Made by a program: the position numbers and the translations under genes. From the NCBI RefSeq assembly GCF_000308655.1, contig NZ_BAGC01000010.1, positions 48,302 to 112,301 on the forward strand: a stretch of 64,000 nt of DNA, in the 5' to 3' direction. Position 1 is the first letter of the stretch, and every line of letters begins with the position of its first letter. The DNA is from Nocardia niigatensis NBRC 100131. Its GTDB lineage: Bacteria > Actinomycetota > Actinomycetes > Mycobacteriales > Mycobacteriaceae. The notes under the pieces are model-generated. The model saw nothing but the letters and a program-made list of their open reading frames with translations, did no database searches and had not been told where the DNA came from. Below, in pieces: positions 1-8,672 of the stretch.

Positions 1-558
1 CGGCTAGTACCCGATGAGGGTTTCCCGGCCCTGCTTCGGTCCTGCAAGCGGGAAGCGTTCCACTTGGAGGTCCTAGACTCCTACGCCGAACCGTACGAGC
101 ACGAACCGCTGAGGCGGTTCCTGGCAGGGGAACCGGACGACTACGCCTGGTTTCAGTCGTGGACTGAGCTTGTGGAGGAAACAGCCGGCCGTGGTGTCGC
201 GGTCACCCGGGTTCGTATCGTCACTGAGCCGCACACCGGCTACACCCAGTTTTCTCTGGCGGTAGCTGAGCTGAACTCCCGGGCAGGGGAAGACATCCGG
301 TATCTGCCGCGACATCTGGCAGGGGAAGTCCCGCCGGATGACTTCTGGTTGTTGGATGATGAGCTAGTGATCTTCTCGGCGTTCGGGGAACGCGGAGGCT
401 GGTCGGGAGCTGTCACCACCGATCCGCATATTGCCGATTACTGCAACCGGCTGAAGGAACGGTTCTGGCCGCTGGGTATCCCGTACCTGAAGTACGTCAA
501 CCAGCGACATGCGGAAGCGGGTCACTCAACGGGGGCGGAAGGCATCCATCCCCAGTGA
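1..558 (+). CDS. DUF6879 family protein, 3' part (start lies upstream of window)
   Basis: The reading frame is open from the first base and carries residues typical of the DUF6879 N-terminus (the FHLE-DSY and RRFLAGEP stretches), so the true start lies upstream; the TTG at 64 is not a convincing start. DUF6879 is an uncharacterised actinobacterial family usually found next to DUF5753-type helix-turn-helix regulators and DUF397 proteins. Its stop overlaps the next gene's start by four bases (GTGA), so the two are probably co-translated. No catalytic motif is recognisable. The DNA here is visibly less GC-rich than the rest of the window, which suggests separate acquisition. Family call good, function unknown. 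Confidence 0.8.
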   Translation, partial: RLVPDEGFPALLRSCKREAFHLEVLDSYAEPYEHEPLRRFLAGEPDDYAWFQSWTELVEETAGRGVAVTRVRIVTEPHTGYTQFSLAVAELNSRAGEDIRYLPRHLAGEVPPDDFWLLDDELVIFSAFGERGGWSGAVTTDPHIADYCNRLKERFWPLGIPYLKYVNQRHAEAGHSTGAEGIHPQ

Positions 559-1391
559 CTGAATCGATTCACCAACAGCGCGAATCTCTCGGGGCACGGC
601 TTCGGGAGATTCGTTTTCATGCGGGTATCAGCGGTGCTGAGCTTGCCCGGCGTAGCCATTGGGATCCGAGCAAGGTTTCCAAGATCGAGTATGGCAAGGT
701 CAAGCCTTCGCGTGAGGACCTGGAAGCCTATTGCCGGGAGTGCGGTGCGGGGGATCAGCTCTCGGACTTGGTTGCGACCCGGCAGAACATCGATACGGCG
801 TATCTGGAGTGGCGGAAGGTGCTGAGTACCGGGACCCGGCGACGCCAGCAAGCGTCCATCAAATGGGAGTCGGAGGCTCGGATACTCCGCTGGTATGAAC
901 CGGTGCTTGTTCCTGGGTTGCTGCAAACCGCCGACTATGCCGCAGGCATTCTGCGGAAGGTGATCGAGTTCCAGCAGATACCGAATGATCTGGACCAAGG
1001 CGTGTCCAAGCGTATGGAGCGTCAGCAGGTGTTGTATCAGCGAGACCACCTGTTTCATTTCGTCATCGCTGAGCAAGCGTTGTACACCACGGTTGGTGAT
1101 GATCAGGTCATGGCTGGCCAGATGGACCGCTTGCTGGCCGTCCAGGGGATGCCCCGGGTGACGTTGGGGATCGTCCCCCGCACTGCACCGTTCGAAACCG
1201 CCACCACAGGTTTCGTGATGTTCGACTCCAAAAAGGTTTTGGTGGAAGAGATTACGGCTGAGCTATCGATTACTCAGCCGCGAGAAATCAGGGTGTACCA
1301 CCGGACGTTCGATGTTCTGGTCAACCAGTCGGTGACCGGTGAGGCAGCGCGGCGGCTGATCCGTCAAGCGCTCGAAACGCGGTCTCACTGA
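555..1391 (+). CDS. XRE-type regulator with DUF5753 (Scr1-like)
   Basis: This 278-residue protein has an N-terminal Cro/C1 helix-turn-helix (about residues 10-65, with AELARRSHWDPSKVSKIE as the recognition region) followed by a DUF5753 domain (about 95-270), the build of the Scr1-family 'antitoxin-like' regulators that are numerous in Nocardia and Streptomyces. It starts at a GTG overlapping the DUF6879 stop. DUF5753 partners commonly sit beside small DUF397 or DUF6879 proteins and are thought to act as paired regulators; no target is known here. GC is low for the window (bases 1201-1260 are 29/60 GC), supporting accessory origin. Confidence 0.88.
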   Translation: MTESIHQQRESLGARLREIRFHAGISGAELARRSHWDPSKVSKIEYGKVKPSREDLEAYCRECGAGDQLSDLVATRQNIDTAYLEWRKVLSTGTRRRQQASIKWESEARILRWYEPVLVPGLLQTADYAAGILRKVIEFQQIPNDLDQGVSKRMERQQVLYQRDHLFHFVIAEQALYTTVGDDQVMAGQMDRLLAVQGMPRVTLGIVPRTAPFETATTGFVMFDSKKVLVEEITAELSITQPREIRVYHRTFDVLVNQSVTGEAARRLIRQALETRSH

Positions 1392-1680
1392 GGTTGGCGC
1401 GAACTTCTGGGTGCGCGGTCACCTGTTCAAGTGCCGAAACATTCAGGTCGGTGGTCGCCACGGCCGCTGTCCGTTCCTCTCCAGCACACACGGTTCCGGC
1501 GGTGCTCCGACTGCCGGGCAGTGACGTAGATTCGTCTGTCATGACGGATAGCCGAGCGACCAGCAAGGCGCTCAACAGGGTCTGTGGCAGGGTTTCTTCC
1601 CTGTTCAACCGGGATGCCGTGGCAGGTGGAACCAGTTCGATTCGGTTGCTGATCGACTGCCGGCTGATGGTGCAGCACCG
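1392..1680. other. Intergenic stretch without convincing gene
   Basis: These 289 bases separate the DUF5753 regulator from the RNase gene. An open frame of 96 codons (1394-1684) crosses it, but its composition (many Ser, Arg, Cys, no domain) and its overlap with the RNase start make it unconvincing. No clear terminator or promoter hexamers were found. It probably holds the promoter of the RNase-barstar pair. Confidence 0.5.
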
Positions 1681-2175
1681 ATGAAGAAGCCGTCCAAGAA
1701 GCAGAGCGCCTGGCTGACGCTGGGGGTGGCGGTGCTGTTGCTGATCGTCGCCATCGTCGCCAACCGGATCGACGATCATCCGCGAGACACCGGCAGCGCC
1801 AAGCCCGTTGGCACCTCGGTGGTCAAGACGGCCGCGAAAACCGGTGCCACGCCCGGCGTCGTCGGTCAGTCGGCGCCGCCGTCCAAGGTGGCCGGGGTGC
1901 CCGACCAGGTGTACAGGACACTGGTGGAGATCGATGCCGGACGCTGGCCCGGGTCGGCCAACTCGCCCGGCACCCACGGTGGCGACACCTGGAACAACCG
2001 GGACGGCAGCCTGGCCCGGAAGGACGCCTCCGGCAGGGCGATCAACTATCAGGAATGGGACGTCAATCCCAAGCAGCCCGGGCAGACCCGCGACGCCGAA
2101 CGCATCATCACCGGCAGCGACGGGTCGGCGTATTACACCGGGGACCACTACAAGACCTTCACCAGGATGCGCTGA
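1681..2175 (+). CDS. Membrane-anchored or secreted guanyl-specific ribonuclease (barnase/RNase Sa type)
   Basis: This 164-residue protein has a basic N-terminus and one hydrophobic segment (about 11-28, signal anchor or signal peptide), a Thr/Ala/Pro-rich linker, then a microbial RNase domain (about 74-164). The family's catalytic trio is visible: a Glu at about 125 (YQEW), an Arg at about 141 (ERIIT) and a His at about 156 (TGDHYKTF), as in RNase Sa and barnase, which cleave single-stranded RNA 3' of guanosine. It is about 60 residues longer than a mature barnase because of the N-terminal extension. The stop codon shares one base with the start of the barstar-like gene, an enzyme/inhibitor pair. 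The SD before the ATG is weak. Confidence 0.85.
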   Translation: MKKPSKKQSAWLTLGVAVLLLIVAIVANRIDDHPRDTGSAKPVGTSVVKTAAKTGATPGVVGQSAPPSKVAGVPDQVYRTLVEIDAGRWPGSANSPGTHGGDTWNNRDGSLARKDASGRAINYQEWDVNPKQPGQTRDAERIITGSDGSAYYTGDHYKTFTRMR

Positions 2176-2681
2176 TGACCGAGCCCATGCCGCTCTCGCA
2201 GTTCCTCTCCGCCCCCGCCGCGGACATCGCCGAACGCCGGGCCCCCGCCCCGGTGCTCGGGGTGCTGCCGGTCGGGGCGGCCGAATTCTCCGGTGTCCGT
2301 TACCAGATTCCGGAGGGCTACCTCGCGCGGGAACTGCGCGGGCGCAAGATGCGCACGGTTACCGAGGTTTTCGACGAATTCGCGGCCGCGTTCCAATTCC
2401 CCTATTACTTCGGGGAGAACAAGGACGCCTTCGACGAGTGCCTGCGCGATCTCGACGAATTCGCCGGAGCCGCACAGGGATACGTGGTGGTGATCCGCAA
2501 CGCCGCGCTCATGCTCGACCGGCAGCCCGACGAGCGCGACTGGTTCGCCGAGGCGATGGCCGACTGCGCGGCCGTCTGGGCGGCCCGCGGCATCCCGTTC
2601 CGGGTGGTCCTCCAGGACGCCACGCCGCCCGGACTGCCGGTGATACCCCTGGCTCTGGACCCCGAAACCGAAAATTCTTGA
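2175..2681 (+). CDS. Barstar-family ribonuclease inhibitor
   Basis: This 168-residue protein starts at the ATG overlapping the RNase stop (TGATG). The central part (about 60-110) carries the barstar signature of an FGEN-DAFDECLRDLDEF helix, the segment that plugs the active site of barnase-type RNases. The protein is longer than Bacillus barstar (about 90 residues) because of extensions at both ends, a common build in actinobacteria. It would stay in the cytoplasm and protect the cell from its own RNase before export. Placement directly behind the RNase makes the pairing very likely. Confidence 0.88.
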   Translation: MTEPMPLSQFLSAPAADIAERRAPAPVLGVLPVGAAEFSGVRYQIPEGYLARELRGRKMRTVTEVFDEFAAAFQFPYYFGENKDAFDECLRDLDEFAGAAQGYVVVIRNAALMLDRQPDERDWFAEAMADCAAVWAARGIPFRVVLQDATPPGLPVIPLALDPETENS

Positions 2682-2795
2682 TTCATCGGGTTTTCCTCGT
2701 CAGTTAACCTGCGGTCGAACAAAACTGTCCTGGACGCTGCAATGGTTCCGCTATGCGATCGCGGTCGACGCGATCCGGATAGACCTGGAGGTTCC

Positions 2796-4460
2796 ATGCC
2801 CGCCTCGGCACTCCGACGCCGCCGCCCGAGCCCGGCAGTCGCCCATGGCCGACGTTTCGGCAAACGAAGCCGCGCCGCCGCCGCGTTCGCCGCGCTGCTC
2901 GCGCTGAGCGCCACCTCGTGTTCGTCATCGTCCGACAAGGTGGCCCCGGACACCGACACAGCGACGCCCATCAAGCACATGGTGGTGATCTTCCAGGAGA
3001 ACGTCTCCTTCGATCACTACTTCGGCACCTACCCGAACGCCGCCAATACCGACGGCACCAAGTTCACGGCGCAGCCGAACACGCCGAAGGTGGACGGCCT
3101 CACGCCGGATCTGCTCACCAAGAACCCCAACAAGGCGCAGCCCGTGCGCCTCGGCGGCCCGGGCCAGCAGATCACCTGCGACCAGGACCACGAGTACAAG
3201 GACGAGCAGCTCGCCCTCAACGGCGGCAAGATGGACCAGTTCGTCGAGCACACCAACGTGTCCGAGGGCAAGTCCTGCAAGGCGCCGGTCTACGGTCCGC
3301 AGGGCCTGGTCATGGGCTACTACGACGGCAATTCGGTGACCGCGCTGTGGAACTACGCGCAGCACTACGCCATGAGCGACAACTCCTGGACCTCCACCTT
3401 CGGCCCGTCCACCGTGGGCGCGCTGAACCTGGTCGCGGGCCAGACCCACGGCGTCACCAAGATGGAGCCGCCCAAGCCGGGCCAGCCCTTCCCCGCCGAC
3501 ACCGTGCTGGAGAACGCCGGCAACGGCCAGGGCACCGTGGTCGGCGACCCGCAGCCCTATGGCGACGACTGCTCCAGCCGCGACACCGTCCAGATGACCG
3601 GCACCAATATCGGTGACCTGCTCTCCAAGAAGGGCGTCAGCTGGGGCTTCTTCCAGGGCGGCTTCAAACCGACCGAGACCAAGGACGGCAAGGCCGTCTG
3701 CGGCGCCACCCACAATGTCGGTGTGGCGCTGGGCGGTACCGGCAAGACCGGTGACAAGGCCTGGGACACCAAGGGCGACTACATTCCGCACCACGAGCCG
3801 TTCCAGTACTACCCGTCCACGGCCAACCCGCACCACCTGCCGCCGACCTCGGTCGACAAGATCGGCCACGACGATCAGGCCAACCACCAGTACGACCTGA
3901 CCGACTTCTGGGCCGCCGCCGACAAGGGCAACATGCCCGCCGTCAGCTACCTGAAGGCCCCCGGCTACCAGGACGGCCACGCCGCCTACTCCGACCCGCT
4001 GGACGAGCAGCAGTTCCTGGTGGAGACCATGAACCACCTGCAGAAGCTGCCGGAGTGGAAGGACACCGCGGTCGTCATCGCCTACGACGACTCCGACGGC
4101 TGGTACGACCACACCGCTCCCAAGCTGGTCATGAACTCCGCCTCCGAGCAGGACGCCTACAGCGGTCCCGGCGCCTGCGGTGACGCGAAGGCGAATCCGG
4201 CCAAGTATCAGGGTCGTTGCGGTTACGGCCAGCGCGTCCCGCTGCTGGTCGTGTCCCCGTACTCGAAGACCAACTTCGTCGACCACGGTGTCACCGACCA
4301 GGCCTCGGTCCTGAAGTTCATCGAGGACAACTGGAAGACCGGCCGCATCGGCGACGACTCCTTCGACGAGAAGGCCGGCGCGCTGGACGCCCTGTTCGAC
4401 TTCAAGGCGGCCGCCCAGCCCACCCTGCAGCTCGACCCGAAGACCGGCGCCGCGAGCTAG
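2796..4460 (+). CDS. Lipoprotein phosphoesterase (phospholipase C / acid phosphatase family)
   Basis: This protein of 554 residues starts at an ATG preceded by CTGGAGG; an in-frame start 54 bases upstream lacks this SD. The N-terminus is Arg-rich with a hydrophobic stretch and a lipobox-like end (SATSC, Cys at about 42), so it is probably exported and lipidated. The rest is the phosphoesterase family PF04185: the N-terminal HMVVIFQENVSFDHYFG motif with metal and phosphate ligands, and near the C-terminus YDDSDGWYDH followed by RVPLLVVSPY. Family members hydrolyse phosphomonoesters or phospholipids outside the membrane. It lacks the twin-arginine signal usual for mycobacterial PlcA-D. A strong terminator follows. 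Confidence 0.85.
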   Translation: MPASALRRRRPSPAVAHGRRFGKRSRAAAAFAALLALSATSCSSSSDKVAPDTDTATPIKHMVVIFQENVSFDHYFGTYPNAANTDGTKFTAQPNTPKVDGLTPDLLTKNPNKAQPVRLGGPGQQITCDQDHEYKDEQLALNGGKMDQFVEHTNVSEGKSCKAPVYGPQGLVMGYYDGNSVTALWNYAQHYAMSDNSWTSTFGPSTVGALNLVAGQTHGVTKMEPPKPGQPFPADTVLENAGNGQGTVVGDPQPYGDDCSSRDTVQMTGTNIGDLLSKKGVSWGFFQGGFKPTETKDGKAVCGATHNVGVALGGTGKTGDKAWDTKGDYIPHHEPFQYYPSTANPHHLPPTSVDKIGHDDQANHQYDLTDFWAAADKGNMPAVSYLKAPGYQDGHAAYSDPLDEQQFLVETMNHLQKLPEWKDTAVVIAYDDSDGWYDHTAPKLVMNSASEQDAYSGPGACGDAKANPAKYQGRCGYGQRVPLLVVSPYSKTNFVDHGVTDQASVLKFIEDNWKTGRIGDDSFDEKAGALDALFDFKAAAQPTLQLDPKTGAAS

Positions 4461-4474
4461 CGCCGCACTCCTCG

Positions 4475-4514
4475 ACCGCCCGGCCCGATCCATTGGAAAA
4501 GGCCGGGCGGTTTT
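4475..4514 (+). terminator. Intrinsic terminator after the phosphoesterase gene
   Basis: An 11-bp perfect inverted repeat (ACCGCCCGGCC at 4475-4485 and its complement at 4501-4511) with a 15-nt A-rich loop is followed directly by TTTT. Confidence 0.88.
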
Positions 4515-4576
4515 GTATTCGGGTGGGGACGGTTCCCCCTATAGTCGCTGACAGTGTGTCGAGCGAGTGGGGTTCC

Positions 4577-5713
4577 GTGGTGATCAGTCGTCGAAAAGTG
4601 TTGCGGGACGGGGCGATTCTGGCCGCTGCCGGGGTGGCGGCGGCCTGCGCCGCGCCGCGGCAGGTGGCGGGCACCGCGGCGTCCGGGAGCATCGCCTGGG
4701 AATACCGGGTCGACGGCGGGGTACGGGGACTGCGATACGGCACCGGCACGGTGGTGGTCGACAATGCCGCGGTGCTCACCGGACTCGAGGCGAAGAGCGG
4801 CCGGGAGCTGTGGCGGTTCCCGATCGCGACACCCGGGATAGGCCGCCGCTCCTGCCTCTGGAACGACGCACTCGTGGTCTGCGGGGCCGAACCCGACGCC
4901 ACCGGCGACCGGGCCGTGGCCGTGGATCTGGCGTCGGGGAAACGCAATTGGTCCTTCGACGCACCCGACGGGATCGCGCTCGGCGGCGTCTTCGGGGTGC
5001 GGGACCGGGTGCTCTACCTGATCGCCTCCGATCGCGACAGGGTCGGGCGCGAGGCGTGGGCCGTCGACCTCGAGAGCAAGACCGTGCGCTGGCGGGTGCC
5101 CTGCGACGCCGAGGGACTCACCGTGCCCGACAACGGTTCTCTGCTCTACAACCAGAGCCCCGGCACCGGCGGCGATCTGGCCGCCCTCGACCTCGGCACC
5201 GGCGCGACCGCCTGGTCCCGCGCGGGCGACGCGGCGGTCTCCGCCACCACCATCGCCTCCGGCCTGGTCCGGGGCGCGGTGCTGGCCACCGACGGCGCCC
5301 ATCTCGTCTCCGGCCTGGATCCGAAAACCGGTGCGGCGCTCTGGACCACACCCGACCTGCCCTACACGGCCGGCGTGGTCTTCGGTTCCGATGACGCGTA
5401 CTACCTGTGCGACGGCACGGCATTGCACGCGATGACTCCCGGCAGCGAGGCCGCCAAGCTGTGGAGCATCGGCATCTCCCCGCAGGGCGTTGCCGCCGAT
5501 GTCGGCGGTTACCCGAGCGCGGGGGCCTTCTATCTGCTGGCCGGTCGCGCCCTGCGCGCCGTCGACGCGCACACCGGTCTCATCCGCTGGACGCAGTCGA
5601 TTCCGGACAAGCCAGGCTCCCAGGTGTCCTTCGCCGTCGGCGACACCCACTGCTACGTCGAATCCGCCGAGGACGACCCGGGCGCGTCCGCGGTCGTCGC
5701 CATCGCGCGCTGA
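4577..5713 (+). CDS. Tat-exported PQQ-like beta-propeller lipoprotein
   Basis: About 378 residues starting at one of two adjacent GTG codons (4577 or 4580). The N-terminus SRRKVLRDG resembles a twin-arginine signal, followed by an Ala-rich hydrophobic stretch ending in AAAC, so a Tat-exported lipoprotein is likely. The body has repeated blades with GA-xLWxxP and LDLGTGATAWSR-type strands (for example 'ALDLGTGATAW' and 'DPKTGAALW'), characteristic of PQQ/BamB-like WD propellers. No quinoprotein catalytic residues are obvious, so it is more likely a scaffold or sensor than a dehydrogenase. The gene sits alone between a terminator and a convergent TetR gene. Confidence 0.75.
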   Translation: MVISRRKVLRDGAILAAAGVAAACAAPRQVAGTAASGSIAWEYRVDGGVRGLRYGTGTVVVDNAAVLTGLEAKSGRELWRFPIATPGIGRRSCLWNDALVVCGAEPDATGDRAVAVDLASGKRNWSFDAPDGIALGGVFGVRDRVLYLIASDRDRVGREAWAVDLESKTVRWRVPCDAEGLTVPDNGSLLYNQSPGTGGDLAALDLGTGATAWSRAGDAAVSATTIASGLVRGAVLATDGAHLVSGLDPKTGAALWTTPDLPYTAGVVFGSDDAYYLCDGTALHAMTPGSEAAKLWSIGISPQGVAADVGGYPSAGAFYLLAGRALRAVDAHTGLIRWTQSIPDKPGSQVSFAVGDTHCYVESAEDDPGASAVVAIAR

Positions 5714-5728
5714 CCCGGATTCCGTTCG

Positions 5729-5748
5729 GAGACCGCGATTCGGGTCTC
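5729..5748. terminator. Possible hairpin between convergent genes
   Basis: GAGACC at 5729-5734 and GGTCTC at 5743-5748 form a short stem in the 38-base gap between the propeller gene and the convergent TetR gene. The stem is only 6 bp and has no T-run, so this is weak. Confidence 0.3.
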
Positions 5749-5751
5749 GAC

Positions 5752-6390
5752 TCAGCCACGGATCTTCCGGGCCAGATCCTCGCCCAGCAGCACGAAGACG
5801 TCGGTGGTGGCGTCGATGAGTTCATCGCGGGTCATGGGAAGGTCGCCCTGGAGCCAGGCCGAGAGGGCCTGGACCAGGCCGCCGACCAGATAGGTGGCGC
5901 GGAAGCCGATCATGGGCTGGGGGTCGCCCTCGGTGAGGCCGTAGAAGTCGATGCCCTCGGCCGCCACCAGATTCGCGAACGCCTTGATGGTGTGCGTTGT
6001 GCGGGTGCGCAATTCGGGGGTGGCGGAGCTGACGACCAGGGCCGCCCGGGCCTTGCGCGGATCGTCGGTGAGGATGTGGACGCCGGCGGTGATGGCGGCG
6101 TGCGCCTTGGCGCGCGGGTCGTCGGGGGCGGTTGGCAGGCCGGTGAGCAGGGCGCCGGCCAGTTCCTCGGCGATGCTGTCGAACAGGGCCGACAGCACGG
6201 CATCGCGGCCGTCGAAGTTCTCGTAGTAGTAGCGCTCGTTGAGGCCCGCGCCGGCGCACAGCGCGGAGACGGTGAGCTTGTCGATGCCCTGGGTGCCGAG
6301 GATATCGAGGGCGGCGTCGAGCAGGGCGGTGCGGCGCTGGGCGCGGCGTTCGTCCGCAGAGATGCCGCCGTAGGTCCGTTGCCCGGTCAC
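5752..6390 (-). CDS. TetR family transcriptional regulator
   Basis: 212 residues, GTG start. The N-terminal helix-turn-helix (about residues 18-65) is typical of TetR: ALLDAALDILGTQGI, then TVSALCAGAGLNERYYYENFDGRDAVLSALF. The C-terminal ligand domain is divergent. It is divergent from the MpaB-type oxygenase gene, and three copies of the 9-base half-site ATTCTGGCA lie between them (6397-6439), one overlapping its own putative -10 region, so autorepression and control of the oxygenase are likely. The ligand cannot be deduced. Confidence 0.9.
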   Translation of the reverse strand: MTGQRTYGGISADERRAQRRTALLDAALDILGTQGIDKLTVSALCAGAGLNERYYYENFDGRDAVLSALFDSIAEELAGALLTGLPTAPDDPRAKAHAAITAGVHILTDDPRKARAALVVSSATPELRTRTTHTIKAFANLVAAEGIDFYGLTEGDPQPMIGFRATYLVGGLVQALSAWLQGDLPMTRDELIDATTDVFVLLGEDLARKIRG

Positions 6391-6396
6391 GAACCG

Positions 6397-6439
6397 ATTC
6401 TGGCACGGCCGGGATTCTGGCAGAGGGTCTTGCCAGAAT
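6397..6439. promoter_or_regulatory. Operator: three ATTCTGGCA half-sites, exactly 17 bp apart
   Basis: ATTCTGGCA occurs at 6397-6405 and 6414-6422 in direct orientation and, inverted, as TGCCAGAAT at 6431-6439; the last two form a perfect 9+9 palindrome with an 8-nt spacer. Starts are 17 bases apart. The first copy lies 6 nt before the TetR GTG and supplies a CAGAAT -10-like hexamer on the minus strand. This looks like the binding region of the adjacent TetR protein. Confidence 0.72.
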
Positions 6440-6503
6440 TCGGAATCCGGGGGAATCTATTTCCAGATGTGATGGCCCGCATCACACCCACCGGGAGGCG
6501 ACG

Positions 6504-7448
6504 ATGCCTGCACGCGCGGCCGAGAGCGGCTACTTCTCCGACGACTCGATGATCCGGCGGGTCATGCGCAAGCGCGCGGTCGGACTCACCTACGGCCAGC
6601 GGGCGCTGGTGATCGGCGCGGTCCATCCACTGCTCTATGTCGGCACCGCGGAGAACACCCAGCATCGGACCACGCCCTACACCCGCCTCGCCCTCACCGG
6701 CCGCCTGTTCGAGGCCGTCTCCCTGGGCACCCGCGAAGAGGCCGATCGCGCACGGGCTTTCACCCGCAAACGGCACGCCCCCGTCGACGGCGTGCTCCCC
6801 GAGGACGCGGGCGCCGCCAACCCGGCCGGCACCCGCTACTCCGCCGGCGACCCGCACCTGATGTTCATGACCATGGCCTTCACCTTCGACTCCGCCGAGG
6901 TCATGCACGATCTGCTGGTCCGCCGCCTCACACGGACCGAACGCGAAGGGCTGTACCAGGACTACGTGCGCTGGGGTGAACTGTTCGGCATGCCGCGCGG
7001 CGCCGCGCCCTACACCTACCGCGAATTCCGCGACTACTTCGACGGCTACCTGGCCTCCGACGAGCCCCACCTCACCGAAGAGGCCAAACTGGTCGGGTCC
7101 TACCTGATGGGCCAGCGCGTCGCCCACCCACTGCCGATGCCCATGCGGCAGGCCCTGACCGGCTTCTCGCTCCTGGTCCAGGGCAGCCTGCCCAGGCGGG
7201 TCCGCGACATGTACGAACTGGACTGGGGCCTCCGCGAACAGGTCGCCTTCCGCACCCTGGCCCGCGCCGTCCGCACCGCCCAACTCTCCCCACCACTGGT
7301 AGGCAACCCCCTCACCGCCCCCCTGACCGGCCCCAGCTACCCCCTCTACAAGCTGGCCACCCGCCGCGAACAGCGCCTGATCGGCTCCGGCCGGCCCAGC
7401 ATGCCGGGGGTCGATCCACGCCCACTGTCGGACCGAATTGGCGCGTGA
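6504..7448 (+). CDS. Oxygenase MpaB family protein (DUF2236)
   Basis: 314 residues, ATG preceded by GGGAGGCGACG. It matches the DUF2236/MpaB family (latex-clearing protein Lcp and MpaB are relatives), heme-dependent oxygenases common in actinobacteria. Recognisable features are the early HPLLYVG and TPYTRL segments, a GDPHLMFMTMAFTFDSAEV stretch with a candidate heme-ligand region, and a YLMGQRVAHPLP segment late in the protein. The substrate is unknown; relatives act on hydrophobic compounds. The TetR gene and shared operator region upstream suggest inducible expression. Confidence 0.8.
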   Translation: MPARAAESGYFSDDSMIRRVMRKRAVGLTYGQRALVIGAVHPLLYVGTAENTQHRTTPYTRLALTGRLFEAVSLGTREEADRARAFTRKRHAPVDGVLPEDAGAANPAGTRYSAGDPHLMFMTMAFTFDSAEVMHDLLVRRLTRTEREGLYQDYVRWGELFGMPRGAAPYTYREFRDYFDGYLASDEPHLTEEAKLVGSYLMGQRVAHPLPMPMRQALTGFSLLVQGSLPRRVRDMYELDWGLREQVAFRTLARAVRTAQLSPPLVGNPLTAPLTGPSYPLYKLATRREQRLIGSGRPSMPGVDPRPLSDRIGA

Positions 7449-7512
7449 CCAGCGTTTCGGTCGATGAACTGAAGGTTCGCGGCCGTCTCGATTCTGGACT
7501 GAGTGGAGCGCG

Positions 7513-7589
7513 GGAGCGTAGCGGAGGAGCGCAGGGAGGGAAGGATCGAGACCTCGGGGCTGCGAACCCGCCCAGGAGCGAAGCGGAGG
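7513..7589 (+). repeat. Direct repeat of GGAGCG(T/A)AGCGGAGG
   Basis: The 15-base unit GGAGCGTAGCGGAGG (7513-7527) recurs as GGAGCGAAGCGGAGG (7575-7589) in the gap before trpS, with further GGAGCGC fragments between them. It resembles the short GAGCGnAGCGGAG elements scattered between genes in many Nocardia and Rhodococcus genomes. Confidence 0.6.
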
Positions 7590-7596
7590 GGCAATT

Positions 7597-8634
<1,038 letters not shown>

Positions 8635-8672
8635 ACCGGCCGCGGGGCGTCCGGGTGTGCGGAGGTGGCGGA

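Noticed and set aside
1394..1684. 96-codon open frame between the DUF5753 regulator and the RNase gene
   Set aside because: Composition unlike a protein, no domain, no SD, and it overlaps the well-supported RNase start.
2925..4493. 522-codon open frame opposite the phosphoesterase gene
   Set aside because: Antisense to a clear lipoprotein phosphoesterase; Val/Gly/Leu-rich shadow composition.
4489..4576. Longer start for the Tat propeller lipoprotein inside the upstream terminator region
   Set aside because: Would place the signal peptide far from the N-terminus and translate across the terminator; the GTG pair at 4577/4580 fits the Tat signal.
7513..7589. CRISPR array or insertion-sequence end
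   Set aside because: Only two short imperfect copies with unequal surroundings; no cas or transposase genes in the window.
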